Source: Lewinellaceae bacterium
GTDB taxonomy: Bacteria; Bacteroidota; Bacteroidia; Chitinophagales; Saprospiraceae
Length of the DNA: 64,000 nucleotides
Assembly (NCBI GenBank): GCA_020636255.1
Contig: JACJYE010000009.1
Coordinates: 248,001 to 312,000 of the forward strand
Reading direction: 5' to 3'
In this document: in pieces, positions 27,179 to 34,915 of the stretch
How positions within the stretch are numbered: the first letter of the stretch is position 1
Layout: each line of letters begins with the position of its first letter
The notes under the pieces: generated by a model
Seen by the model: only the letters and a program-made list of their open reading frames with translations
What the model was told of the DNA's origin: nothing
Database searches by the model: none
Position numbers and translations under genes: made by a program

Positions 27179-28672
27179 ATGGATAAACCCTTTAATAAAG
27201 ACAATATGGATGCCTTCTTCCGCCAGGCTTTTGATGGGCTGGGAGATGCCCCCGCAGAAGATGGGTGGGACCTGCCATCCGATGGCGTCTGGGCTGGTGT
27301 GCAAAGAGCCCTGGCCGAAGAACAGCGATCCCGCAAAGCTCCTTTCTGGCTGTGGTTCGGAGCTACCGCTCTTTGCGGCTTGCTTTTGACGCTCCTCCTG
27401 TTTGTCTGGAGCAATAACAGGGGCCTCCAGCGGAAAGCTGTTGAACAGGCGCTGGCGGCCGAACGGCTACAGCTGGCCGTCGATTCTCTAACGCGGGAAT
27501 TGTCCCTGCAGGGCCAGGCTGTAATGCCGCTACAGGAAGCGGAGCGAAAGGCCCCCCACCAGGCCGTTAAGGAAAGCCCTTCAACGCTGCCTTCAGGCAA
27601 AGCCTCCAATCAAGCGCTAAGGGAGGGCGTAGCCCCACGGCTTTCAGCCTTGGCAGTTCCTCCTGTCCGGATCACAGCTGGTGAGAGCATGGCTTCGCCG
27701 GCCCTTCCGCTGTCCTTATCGGGCTTCAGGCCTGTTTCGGCATCCGATACCAGCCTTGCATCAGCAGGCCCCCCTTCTGGGATAACACATGGAATGCCCC
27801 TCCTGTCTCCTTTACCTGCCAGCAGCCTGGGCCCCCTGGCCTTGCCTGTTTATCCTTTGCATGCCGCTTATGTGCCGGCCGAGCAAGCCGGTAAAAAGGC
27901 GGTATTCTACCTGGGCGCCTATTCGGCACTAAACTATACTTCGCGCGACTTGCTGAACAAGCCATCCCCGGGTATAACTGCCCGCCCGATATTCGAAACG
28001 CTGGAACGGGGCCGGGAAAGCCTGGAATTCGGACTGAAAGCAGGCCTGCAATTGTCGCCCCGCTGGGCGCTGGAGAGTGGTATCGGCGCCTTTAGCATCC
28101 GGCAGCAGTCCCGCCAGCTTTTCCGCATTACCTACGACCCCGAACTCGAACAAACTGCCGATGATGGGAGCCTGGAAAGCACCTACGCTCTGGCGATCCC
28201 TTCCGCTTATGGGGATTCGCAGATCGAGGTAGACATCCGGAGGGATGCTTCGCAGCGGGTGCTGCCCGGGGAAACCATAGGGCTGGAAGCACAGTCGCGC
28301 CAGCAGCTTCGGTTCATAAGCCTTCCCCTGTTGGCCCGGTATGAGTTGCCCGTGGGGCGGTTCAGCTTCGGAGCCAAAGCTGGGCTGGCACTAAACCTGC
28401 TGCAGGCCACGTCTCTGCAGACGGCTGTGCAGGTAAGGCGCAACGGCCTGAGAGCTGCCGCCTCCCGTACCCGGCACCGCTTCTCCGAGGTCAGGGATAC
28501 CAACCTCGATTACCTGCTGGGGCTGAGCGCACACTACCGGGTGCTGCCCGGGCTTGATGTGGCGCTCGAACCTACGTTTCGCAAAAATCTGCGGCCGTTC
28601 AACGAAGCACAGTATTTCAACACGCGCTTTTACGCCTTGGGTTTCCAGTTGGGGCTGAACTATCATCTTTAG
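27179..28672 (+). CDS. membrane protein: anti-sigma-like N-terminus fused to outer-membrane beta-barrel-like C-terminus
   Basis: The 497-residue product has a cytoplasmic-type N-terminus (about 1-58, with WDLPSDGVWAGVQRALAEEQ), one transmembrane helix (FWLWFGATALCGLLLTLLLF, about 60-80), a coiled/proline-rich linker, and a C-terminal half (from about 240) of alternating amphipathic strands (KAVFYLGAYSALNYTSRDLL, LEFGLKAGLQLSPRWALESG, FYALGFQLGLNYHL at the end) resembling the OMP_b-brl/porin-like family. Position directly after the ECF gene suggests it controls that sigma factor. How one polypeptide with an inner-membrane helix could also insert a barrel in the outer membrane is unclear; the C-terminal domain may be a periplasmic sensor. 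Function is inferred from context and layout. Confidence 0.65.
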   Translation: MDKPFNKDNMDAFFRQAFDGLGDAPAEDGWDLPSDGVWAGVQRALAEEQRSRKAPFWLWFGATALCGLLLTLLLFVWSNNRGLQRKAVEQALAAERLQLAVDSLTRELSLQGQAVMPLQEAERKAPHQAVKESPSTLPSGKASNQALREGVAPRLSALAVPPVRITAGESMASPALPLSLSGFRPVSASDTSLASAGPPSGITHGMPLLSPLPASSLGPLALPVYPLHAAYVPAEQAGKKAVFYLGAYSALNYTSRDLLNKPSPGITARPIFETLERGRESLEFGLKAGLQLSPRWALESGIGAFSIRQQSRQLFRITYDPELEQTADDGSLESTYALAIPSAYGDSQIEVDIRRDASQRVLPGETIGLEAQSRQQLRFISLPLLARYELPVGRFSFGAKAGLALNLLQATSLQTAVQVRRNGLRAAASRTRHRFSEVRDTNLDYLLGLSAHYRVLPGLDVALEPTFRKNLRPFNEAQYFNTRFYALGFQLGLNYHL

Positions 28673-28831
28673 TATCATCAAAAAAGGGACGTATTTTAGC
28701 CCAAAAGGTGGCCTCCAAACAAGCTCTTAGTCTTTGAGCGGGGAAAAAAGCGCCGGGCAGGCAACCTTTGCCGGGGTTGCCGCACCAAATAAGCAGAAAC
28801 CAGAAATGTTCACTTAAATCAATACGCTCCT

Positions 28832-29584
28832 ATGAAAAAACTTAGCTGGATGATCCTGGGCGCTGCAGCCCTGTTGCTTTCCGCCTGTAATAAATCGGAA
28901 GATACCCTGCAGGGTTATGACCTGCTGATCCTGGAGATCGCGACTTCCGCCGAACGGGAAATGGTAGAACCCTCCGAATTACCCCAAACCATTCAGGCCT
29001 ATGTAGAGGATGTTTATTTCGACTCCTATATAGAAACGGCCTTCCGCGTCCCCGAACGTGGGTATGAGCTCAATATGGGGTGTGGCGACAACCTGTTTTT
29101 CGACCGCAATGGAAACCCAGTGCGCTTCCGCGGCCCCGATGACGGCCGGTTCGGCCCCGACGGCCCCCACGGCCCCTGCCATCCTTCCGAATTTGGGGTG
29201 CCGGTGCTTGTCGACAACCTTCCTGCTCCTATTCAGGAATACATTACCGAAAACTACCCCGGCCAGGAGGCTGCCCGTGCCAAGCGCCGTGATGGCAATG
29301 TGATCATCCTGCTGCGCGGCCCCGTCCTGCTGCTGTTCGATAGCAATGGCAACTTCGTGGAAGAACTGACGCCGCTCCACCATTGCTTCCGCCCGTGCCG
29401 CGAAGTGACGGATGAAAACATGCCTGATGCCATTGCTGCTTACATTGAAGCCAACTACCCGGATGCGGAATTCCGCAAGGCCTGCGCCCGCAATGGCCGC
29501 GTGGCCGTATTCCTGGTGGGTGAAGATGGCCGTATCATCCTGATCTTTGACCACGAAGGCAACCTGCTTTTTGTCAGAGGATGA
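28832..29584 (+). CDS. lipoprotein with PepSY-like/DUF2874-type repeats
   Basis: A 250-residue predicted lipoprotein. The signal sequence ends in the lipobox LLSAC (Cys19), followed by NKSED. Three related segments follow, each pairing a helix of the type LPxxIQxYIxxNYP (LPQTIQAYVEDVYF, LPAPIQEYITENYPGQE, MPDAIAAYIEANYPDAEF) with a beta region ending in LFDxxGN (LFFDRNGNPV, LLFDSNGNFV, LIFDHEGNLL). That layout is typical of periplasmic beta-lactamase-inhibitor-like PepSY (DUF2874) proteins of Bacteroidota. It lies 159 bp after the sigma/membrane pair and may belong to the regulon, but no shared transcript is evident. Ligand unknown. Confidence 0.75.
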   Translation: MKKLSWMILGAAALLLSACNKSEDTLQGYDLLILEIATSAEREMVEPSELPQTIQAYVEDVYFDSYIETAFRVPERGYELNMGCGDNLFFDRNGNPVRFRGPDDGRFGPDGPHGPCHPSEFGVPVLVDNLPAPIQEYITENYPGQEAARAKRRDGNVIILLRGPVLLLFDSNGNFVEELTPLHHCFRPCREVTDENMPDAIAAYIEANYPDAEFRKACARNGRVAVFLVGEDGRIILIFDHEGNLLFVRG

Positions 29585-30154
29585 CCTTGGAACAAATAGC
29601 GTAACTACTATGGGCTGCATCGTTTGCAGGGCCTGCTGGGCCATGCCCTTGGGATATTACTGCACGGTTTCACAGTTGCACGGGCAATGAATCCATGAGG
29701 CAATGGGGCTATGAAACACTCCGGGCAATTTTTCTACAGGCATTGAGTATTTACTAAAATATCCTGATATTTAAGGCTGTGCAGCTTTTTTGGCAGCAAT
29801 CAACCCCACGTGGCGCAAGAATGAGCTTAATTAGTATACTTTTATGCTCACTTCCTGCGTTTTTCCTCCTGCATTCGGGAAGGGCCGGGGCTATCTGGCT
29901 TCCGCCAGCTAAAATGAATTTTAGGTTTTAGTTTTCATAGCTTTATATTTTTATGGCAGCCCTATCCCAATGATAGGGCTCCTTTATTTTGCTGAAACTT
30001 CGCACCATCCGTTGTGAAATTTGTTTTGAAAAAAATCGTTCTGGTGGCGGCAAATTTTTATTTCCGAACGTTACTTCCAACGTAAGCTACCGTCCAAAGA
30101 CCCAGATCGCAATAAATACTTTAAAAATCATTACCTAACAAAACCTATTCCATT
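29585..30154. other. 570-bp intergenic region with one strong hairpin
   Basis: No coding frame is convincing. It contains a copy of a short recurring motif (ccatgaggcaatggggctat, near 29693) and a perfect 9-bp hairpin AGCCCTATC-ccaat-GATAGGGCT at 29958-29980 followed by CCTTTATTTT. The hairpin lies 174 bp before the next gene and 373 bp after the previous one, so it may end a small transcript from this region or act as a leader attenuator. Confidence 0.5.
29958..29990 (+). terminator. hairpin with T-rich tail (terminator or attenuator)
   Basis: Stem AGCCCTATC/GATAGGGCT, 5-nt loop, tail CCTTTATTTT. It sits far from the preceding stop codon, between 29584 and the gene at 30155. Confidence 0.5.
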
Positions 30155-31144
30155 ATGACTAAGCTGCTTCTTAAATTGTCGGGCCTTGCCTTTGCGCTCA
30201 CGCTTCTGATAGCAACCGGATGTACGGATGACACCACGGACCCTATCGTCACCCTCGGGCCGGAGATCACGCTTCTGAGCGATGCCGGTTTTATCAGCAC
30301 CGATGCTGACCTTATGATCGGCGAAACTTTTAGCGTAAAAGTAAAGGCTGACAAAGGCGATAACCAACTGAAAGCGCTCTCTTTCGCAGTAGATGGTACC
30401 CAACCCAAAGGAACCGACCTCGACAACTACATTACCAAGATTACTTCTGGCGGCTCCGATGTGACTGCCCAGAACCCCCTGCTCATCGTAGGTGCCAGCA
30501 AAGACGGCGCCACCTGGGAAATCGACATGGTTCCCTTCGGCCAGCAACTGGACGAAACGGTGACCTACACCTTTACGGTGGAAGATGACGCCGGTGAAAA
30601 AGCTTCTGTCTCTATCGATATCACCATCAGCGGTACGCCCCTCGAGAAAGAACTCTCGGGTGTGCTCTTCAACCAGGCCGGCCCTGCCGGCACGGGCGGC
30701 CTCGACCTCGATGATGGCGTGGGCGTTGGCAGCAGCGCCGCCGAAGCTGAGATACAGGATGAAGGCGTAAACCGTAGCCTTCCGCAGTCTTCCAACTGGC
30801 GTAAGCAAATCTCCGCTGTTGATGCCAATGGCGTGATTATGCGCGAAGTGGATACCTCCAAACTGCCGGAAAACTTCAGCTTCGATAATGTTGCCACCCA
30901 GGAACAGATCAAAGAAGCCTACGATACCGGTAAGACGTTGGCCGGCAACGACGCCCCCTGCGATTGTACTGACGCCACCGCCAATGAACAGGTCTCCGAC
31001 CCGGTAGCCGTGGGTGACCTCTTTGCCGTGAAAAAAGGCGACAGGTATTACCTGATCGTGATCGACGAAGTCAACGAAGTGTACATCGCTCCGGATACCC
31101 CGGGCAACAACGACGATAACTACGTCTTGTCCATCAAGTACTAA
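30155..31144 (+). CDS. predicted lipoprotein with Ig-like domain, unknown function
   Basis: A 329-residue exported protein. The signal ends in a lipobox-like ATGC (Cys23), followed by acidic residues TDDTTD. Residues about 35-165 form a PKD/Ig-like beta-sandwich (GETFSVKVKADKGDNQLKAL ... YTFTVEDDAGEKASVSIDIT). The second half contains VDTSKLPENFSFDNVATQEQ and a CDCTD pair and ends in strands (YYLIVIDEVNEVYIAP). I do not recognise the C-terminal family. A self-complementary terminator follows closely, so the gene is probably transcribed alone. Surface or periplasmic location is inferred from the lipobox. Confidence 0.7.
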   Translation: MTKLLLKLSGLAFALTLLIATGCTDDTTDPIVTLGPEITLLSDAGFISTDADLMIGETFSVKVKADKGDNQLKALSFAVDGTQPKGTDLDNYITKITSGGSDVTAQNPLLIVGASKDGATWEIDMVPFGQQLDETVTYTFTVEDDAGEKASVSIDITISGTPLEKELSGVLFNQAGPAGTGGLDLDDGVGVGSSAAEAEIQDEGVNRSLPQSSNWRKQISAVDANGVIMREVDTSKLPENFSFDNVATQEQIKEAYDTGKTLAGNDAPCDCTDATANEQVSDPVAVGDLFAVKKGDRYYLIVIDEVNEVYIAPDTPGNNDDNYVLSIKY

Positions 31145-31207
31145 TCGATACAGGATGCTCGCGATAGGTTGACGGGCTTTCCCTAAACCTGTTTCGCACT
31201 CCTTCAT

Positions 31208-31250
31208 GCAAAGGGCATAACCCCGGCCGGGGTTGTGCCCTTTGCGCTTT
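31208..31250. terminator. bidirectional terminator, near-perfect palindrome
   Basis: GCAAAGGGCA-t-AACCCCGG/CCGGGGTT-g-TGCCCTTTGC at 31208-31245, an almost fully self-complementary 38-bp sequence, followed by GCTTT. Confidence 0.75.
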
Positions 31251-31364
31251 CCGGGCTCATGGCCGTATCGGGCCCCTTTCCATCTACTTCCCGGTAGCCT
31301 CTTTAGCGCAATTGCTTATGATAATAGGCGTTAAAAGGATGGGCCGAATGCCCCTTTCGTTTTA

Positions 31365-31372
31365 TATCTTTG
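31365..31372 (+). promoter_or_regulatory. -7 element upstream of gene 31386
   Basis: TATCTTTG, an exact TAnnTTTG match. The expected start of transcription is near 31377, only about 10-20 nt before the possible start codons at 31386, 31395 and 31398. Confidence 0.5.
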
Positions 31373-31385
31373 TTCCCATGTCAAG

Positions 31386-31979
31386 ATGTTTCTTATGATG
31401 CGATCCCTCTTTTTACTCTTGTTGCTGATAGGAACTGCCGCCACCGCTTTGCCTGCACAATGCAAATTCTCTGCCGATGAAGTAGATGAATTCGACAGCA
31501 CGCGCCTGGTATCCTCCCTGCCTGTTTCTGTCGGCCTGCTCATCCCCAGCAGGTTCGAAACGGCCAAAGGGCCAAAGATCATCGATCAGGCCAAAATGCT
31601 GTTCAGCCATACGGAAAGCGACCAGGACAGCATCAATTCCTTTTTCCTGACCATCGCCGTGCCCGAGTACGACTACCAACCTATAGAGCAGGGCAAGAAC
31701 GTACTGCTCGCCTTCGCCGATTCTACTGTCATAGCCCTCTACAATTTCCCCGACCAGGGAACTTTTGATACAGGCACCAACATGCGCCTCTACCAGCACA
31801 CCTGTATCGTTCCCGTCGATGTCTATTACCGCCTTTCCTACACCCCCGTGGAAAAGATCCGCATTCGTTACACCAACCAGAAAAAGACGATCGCCCTTTC
31901 AAAAAAACAACAGAAAGAACTCAAAGAAGCTGTACGCTGCGTAGGGCAAGCCGTAGGCTTTTTGCCGGCCAAACCCTGA
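31386..31979 (+). CDS. secreted protein of unknown function
   Basis: A 197-residue protein with a strong signal peptide (SLFLLLLLIGTAATALPAQ). The mature part is mixed alpha/beta with no motif I recognise; visible segments are DSTRLVSSLPVSVGLLIPSR, FFLTIAVPEYDYQPIEQG and a basic end (YTNQKKTIALSKKQQKELKE). Two Cys (in QHTCIVP and AVRCVGQ) could pair. ATG 31395 or 31398 are equally good starts and would leave a slightly longer leader after the -7 box at 31365-31372. No operon partner is evident. Confidence 0.7.
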   Translation: MFLMMRSLFLLLLLIGTAATALPAQCKFSADEVDEFDSTRLVSSLPVSVGLLIPSRFETAKGPKIIDQAKMLFSHTESDQDSINSFFLTIAVPEYDYQPIEQGKNVLLAFADSTVIALYNFPDQGTFDTGTNMRLYQHTCIVPVDVYYRLSYTPVEKIRIRYTNQKKTIALSKKQQKELKEAVRCVGQAVGFLPAKP

Positions 31980-32136
31980 GCTGTTCCCGGATTCTAACAT
32001 GGCTTTATGGCCTCATGCTTCCATTATCAGTGCGGCCATGAGACAATGAGGCCATACAACCACCCGCCGCTCATCGGCCCTCATCATCTATTCATGGGGG
32101 CATATTACTTGTTTATAGAAAATACTGTGCCTTTTT

Positions 32137-32161
32137 AGGTACTATGTATTGCATAGTACCT
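32137..32161. promoter_or_regulatory. palindromic operator of the PadR-PspC operon
   Basis: A perfect 10-bp inverted repeat AGGTACTATG-tattg-CATAGTACCT, ending 10 bp before the -7 box. It covers the expected -33 region, so a bound dimer would block RNA polymerase. PadR-family regulators commonly repress their own operons through such sites. Confidence 0.75.
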
Positions 32162-32171
32162 GGTGCATGCT

Positions 32172-32179
32172 TATATTTG
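32172..32179 (+). promoter_or_regulatory. -7 element of the PadR-PspC operon
   Basis: TATATTTG matches TAnnTTTG. The ATG at 32184 lies about where transcription should start, so the message may be leaderless or nearly so. Confidence 0.6.
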
Positions 32180-32183
32180 TGCT

Positions 32184-32540
32184 ATGAAAACGAAGGAAGT
32201 AAATGAGATCAGTGAACAGATGGCCAGGCAGATGCGGCGCGGCGTACTGGAGCTCTGCATCCTGTCCATCGTATCGGAAAAGGAAGCCTATCCATCCGAT
32301 ATTATACTGGAGTTGAAGGCCTCGAAGCTCATTGTGGTGGAAGGCACGTTATACCCGCTACTCAGCCGCCTGAAAGACCAGGGCCTGCTGCAGTACACCT
32401 GGCGGGAGTCTTCCATGGGGCCTCCACGAAAATATTACGCTATTACCGATACCGGTAAAGAGTTGCTCAACAGCCTGCTCGGCATTTGGGGCCAACTCGT
32501 AGAAGCAGTCAATCACTCAACAAAAAACAGCTCCTCATAA
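32184..32540 (+). CDS. PadR-family transcriptional regulator
   Basis: A 118-residue winged-helix repressor. The PadR fold is seen in MRRGVLELCILSIVSEKEAY, PSDIILELKASKLIVVEGTL and YPLLSRLKDQGLLQYTWRES, followed by GPPRKYYAITDTGKELL (the wing and following helix). ATG 32184 is chosen because it directly follows a -7 box; the upstream ATG at 32163 lies next to the operator. It overlaps the PspC gene by one base (TAATG), so they are translationally coupled. In Bacteroidota this pair is standard, and the regulator probably controls the operon through the palindrome at 32137-32161, in response to envelope stress. Confidence 0.92.
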   Translation: MKTKEVNEISEQMARQMRRGVLELCILSIVSEKEAYPSDIILELKASKLIVVEGTLYPLLSRLKDQGLLQYTWRESSMGPPRKYYAITDTGKELLNSLLGIWGQLVEAVNHSTKNSSS

Positions 32541-34135
32541 TGAATAAGGTACAGCATATTAACCTTGGCGGCGTACCCTTCACCATCGACGAAGACGCAT
32601 TTGGCCACCTCAGCCATTACCTGGAGGCGATTCACCGGCATTTTAGAGATTCCGAAGGTTATGAAGAGATCACCACGGATATCGAAGCCCGCATGGCGGA
32701 ATTGTTTCAGGAAGGCCTTGGCGACCGGACGATCGTTATCCTGAAGGATGTCAGGGATGCCATCGTCATCATGGGCACGCCCGAAGATTTTGGAGCAGAA
32801 CCCATCGAAGAAGGAGAGGCGCCCCGGCAGGAGCGCGCGCGAAGAAGTGGATACCGCCCCGGCAAGCGCCTGTTCAGAAATCCCGATGATGAAGTCATCG
32901 GTGGGGTTTGTTCCGGCATCGCCGCTTATTTCGGAATACAGGACCCCCTATGGGTTCGCCTTCTGTTCATCCTCATAGCCATATCCGGCGGTTTTGGCAT
33001 TCCGGCTTACATCATCCTTTGGGCTATTATCCCGAAGGCGGAATCGGCCAGTGACCGGCTGGCTATGCGCGGGGAGCCCATCAATGCCTCCAATATCGGT
33101 AAGATCATCCAGGAGGAATTCGAGCACATTTCCAGCAAGGTGCAGGAACTGGGCAGCGAACTGGGCGGTAAAAAAAAAGGTTTTCAGGGGCAGAACGAGC
33201 TTGGTGAGGCGATCAGAAAGGGCGTAGACCTGCTGGGCAGGGCCATCAGGGCCCTGATCAGCCTGGCCGGCAAAGCCTGGAAACCCTTGCTCATCATCAT
33301 CGGCGCAGTGTTTATCTTCGCCTTCGCCGCTGCCTGGTTCAGCATCGTCGGCGGCACTTTCTTCGCCTGGCCTTTCTTCGAATACTTTTCACCCGAACGG
33401 CCCTTCCTTTCCGTATTGGCCGCTTTTAACATCCTTATTATCATAGGGATGTGGCTTTTGTCTCTTGTATTGTTTGTTACCCGACTGTTGTACGGCACTC
33501 GCCTGGGTGCCCCCTGGAGAACCGCACTGACGGTGTTCTGGATACTTAATGTCGTCAGCTTATTTGCCGTGGCCTCCGTTTTTGCCCGCCAGTTCACCCA
33601 TGGCGGCAAAATGGCCCGGGAGATGGCCCTGGACGGCCTGGCCTCCGATACCCTGAACCTGGCCATGGGCCAGGGGTATGAAGGCGATTCCTGGTTCAGG
33701 ATCGATGATGAGATCATCCTGCTGGATGAAGCAATGCTGATCCGAAATGTGCGGGTCGAGCTCGTCAAAGCGGAAGGTACTGATTTCACGATGACAACGT
33801 ATGTCTCAGCACGCGGCGAGTCGGCCCGCGACGCGGAACGGCTGGCCAGCACCATCAACTTCCAGCCTGAGCTTTCTGGTGAGACGCTTACCATTCCCCG
33901 CGAATTCAGCATCCCCCAGGGCTCCAAATGGCGGGCTCAGGAAGTGCGCCTGTCTATTGGCGTGCCCGTGGGTAAAGCCCTGCGCATTAATAGTGAAGTC
34001 AGCGATTATGTGGATGAAATGGATAAGGCCGACAACAGCCAGTACCTCTGGCGCAACCCCGATAAGGTCTGGGTGATGGCCGATGAAGGATTCAACTGCC
34101 AGGGCTGCGACGTCGATTCGGAGGACGGGCAGTAG
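32540..34135 (+). CDS. PspC-domain envelope-stress membrane protein
   Basis: A 531-residue membrane protein; the start overlaps the PadR stop codon. The N-terminal cytoplasmic domain (MNKVQHINLGGVPFTIDEDA ... IVIMGTPEDFG) is typical of Bacteroidota PspC proteins. The PspC domain follows (RLFRNPDDEVIGGVCSGIAA, YFGIQDPLWVRLLFILIAIS, IPAYIILWAIIPK), then several transmembrane helices (about 240-370) and a soluble C-terminal beta domain ending with a CQGC pair. PspC family members sense or buffer membrane stress; the exact signal here is unknown. Two strong terminators lie downstream. Confidence 0.88.
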   Translation: MNKVQHINLGGVPFTIDEDAFGHLSHYLEAIHRHFRDSEGYEEITTDIEARMAELFQEGLGDRTIVILKDVRDAIVIMGTPEDFGAEPIEEGEAPRQERARRSGYRPGKRLFRNPDDEVIGGVCSGIAAYFGIQDPLWVRLLFILIAISGGFGIPAYIILWAIIPKAESASDRLAMRGEPINASNIGKIIQEEFEHISSKVQELGSELGGKKKGFQGQNELGEAIRKGVDLLGRAIRALISLAGKAWKPLLIIIGAVFIFAFAAAWFSIVGGTFFAWPFFEYFSPERPFLSVLAAFNILIIIGMWLLSLVLFVTRLLYGTRLGAPWRTALTVFWILNVVSLFAVASVFARQFTHGGKMAREMALDGLASDTLNLAMGQGYEGDSWFRIDDEIILLDEAMLIRNVRVELVKAEGTDFTMTTYVSARGESARDAERLASTINFQPELSGETLTIPREFSIPQGSKWRAQEVRLSIGVPVGKALRINSEVSDYVDEMDKADNSQYLWRNPDKVWVMADEGFNCQGCDVDSEDGQ

Positions 34136-34188
34136 CCGCCGGCTACCGCTGCGGAAGCGAATAATTGATGATACCAGATAAAGATCCC

Positions 34189-34221
34189 AACGGGCGCCTG
34201 CGACAGGCGCCCGTTGTTTTT
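34189..34221 (+). terminator. terminator of the PadR-PspC operon
   Basis: A perfect 12-bp stem AACGGGCGCCTG/CAGGCGCCCGTT with CGA loop, followed by GTTTTTG. Confidence 0.85.
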
Positions 34222-34240
34222 GCCACACCTCCAGGAATGT

Positions 34241-34273
34241 AAAAAGCCAGCCTTTTACAAAGGCTGGCTTTTT
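34241..34273. terminator. second, bidirectional terminator
   Basis: A 15-bp stem AAAAAGCCAGCCTTT/AAAGGCTGGCTTTTT with a TAC loop and T-rich flanks on both strands. Confidence 0.85.
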
Positions 34274-34915
34274 ATTTCTTCTCTCATTTAGCAGGTTTGA
34301 CTGCGCCTCTCAGATAGAAATGATCGGGGCAATCTCGATATCTTGTTTTTTCAATTTCTTGTTGTGCTATATCCCTTATTTTGGGAAAACACCTCTAGTG
34401 ATACGAGCGCAAACCGCTAAATGATCCGGTGTCTGCGGCAGAAGTGCTTCGACTTCCGCCTCTTGTTGGCCAGGTGGGTTCATAATTTAACGAGTTTGCA
34501 GGCATTGCCTTTGACGGCAGATCGTGTTCACCCTGTTCAACATGTTTTCAATCACTTGGACGCGAAAAGCCTCCCGGAAAGTTGAGATAGGACATCAGTT
34601 AATTTCCCGGAATGAAAACACAGATGGGAAGAATTAGGGCTTTCAAAGAACACCTCTTTTCGGCTTTGCCTGTTGTGAAACAATCTCTGTTTACATTGGT
34701 GGAATTTATGGCAAATTCTGAAAAATGTCAAAAAAAAGTGCTGGAATTTTTTCGAGAAACCGGTATGCAAAATAAAAATTTCATTTCCTGGTTGATACAG
34801 GGCGTAATAAAAAATAACATTTGCTATCTGTGCTCTTCCGCCATACTTTCTTAGAGCTGAATTGGAAACCCCAAGCACGGCGGCCTGCGAAGAGGATGAC
34901 AAGCGTTGAGGCCTG
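34274..34915. other. 640-bp AT-richer region without a convincing gene
   Basis: Base composition is lower in GC than the neighbours. One short plus-strand frame (34612-34854) and an overlapping minus-strand frame (34552-34902) are open, but neither has a recognised domain or promoter. It may be the remnant of a lost gene or mobile element. Confidence 0.4.
34612..34854 (+). CDS. small open frame of doubtful coding status
   Basis: 80 residues, with a basic-hydrophobic character (FKEHLFSALPVVKQSLFTLV, KKVLEFFRETGMQNKNFISW). It could be a truncated N-terminus of a transposase or a chance frame. No -7 box or signal peptide was seen and codon use is AT-rich compared with neighbouring genes. Confidence 0.2.
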   Translation: MKTQMGRIRAFKEHLFSALPVVKQSLFTLVEFMANSEKCQKKVLEFFRETGMQNKNFISWLIQGVIKNNICYLCSSAILS

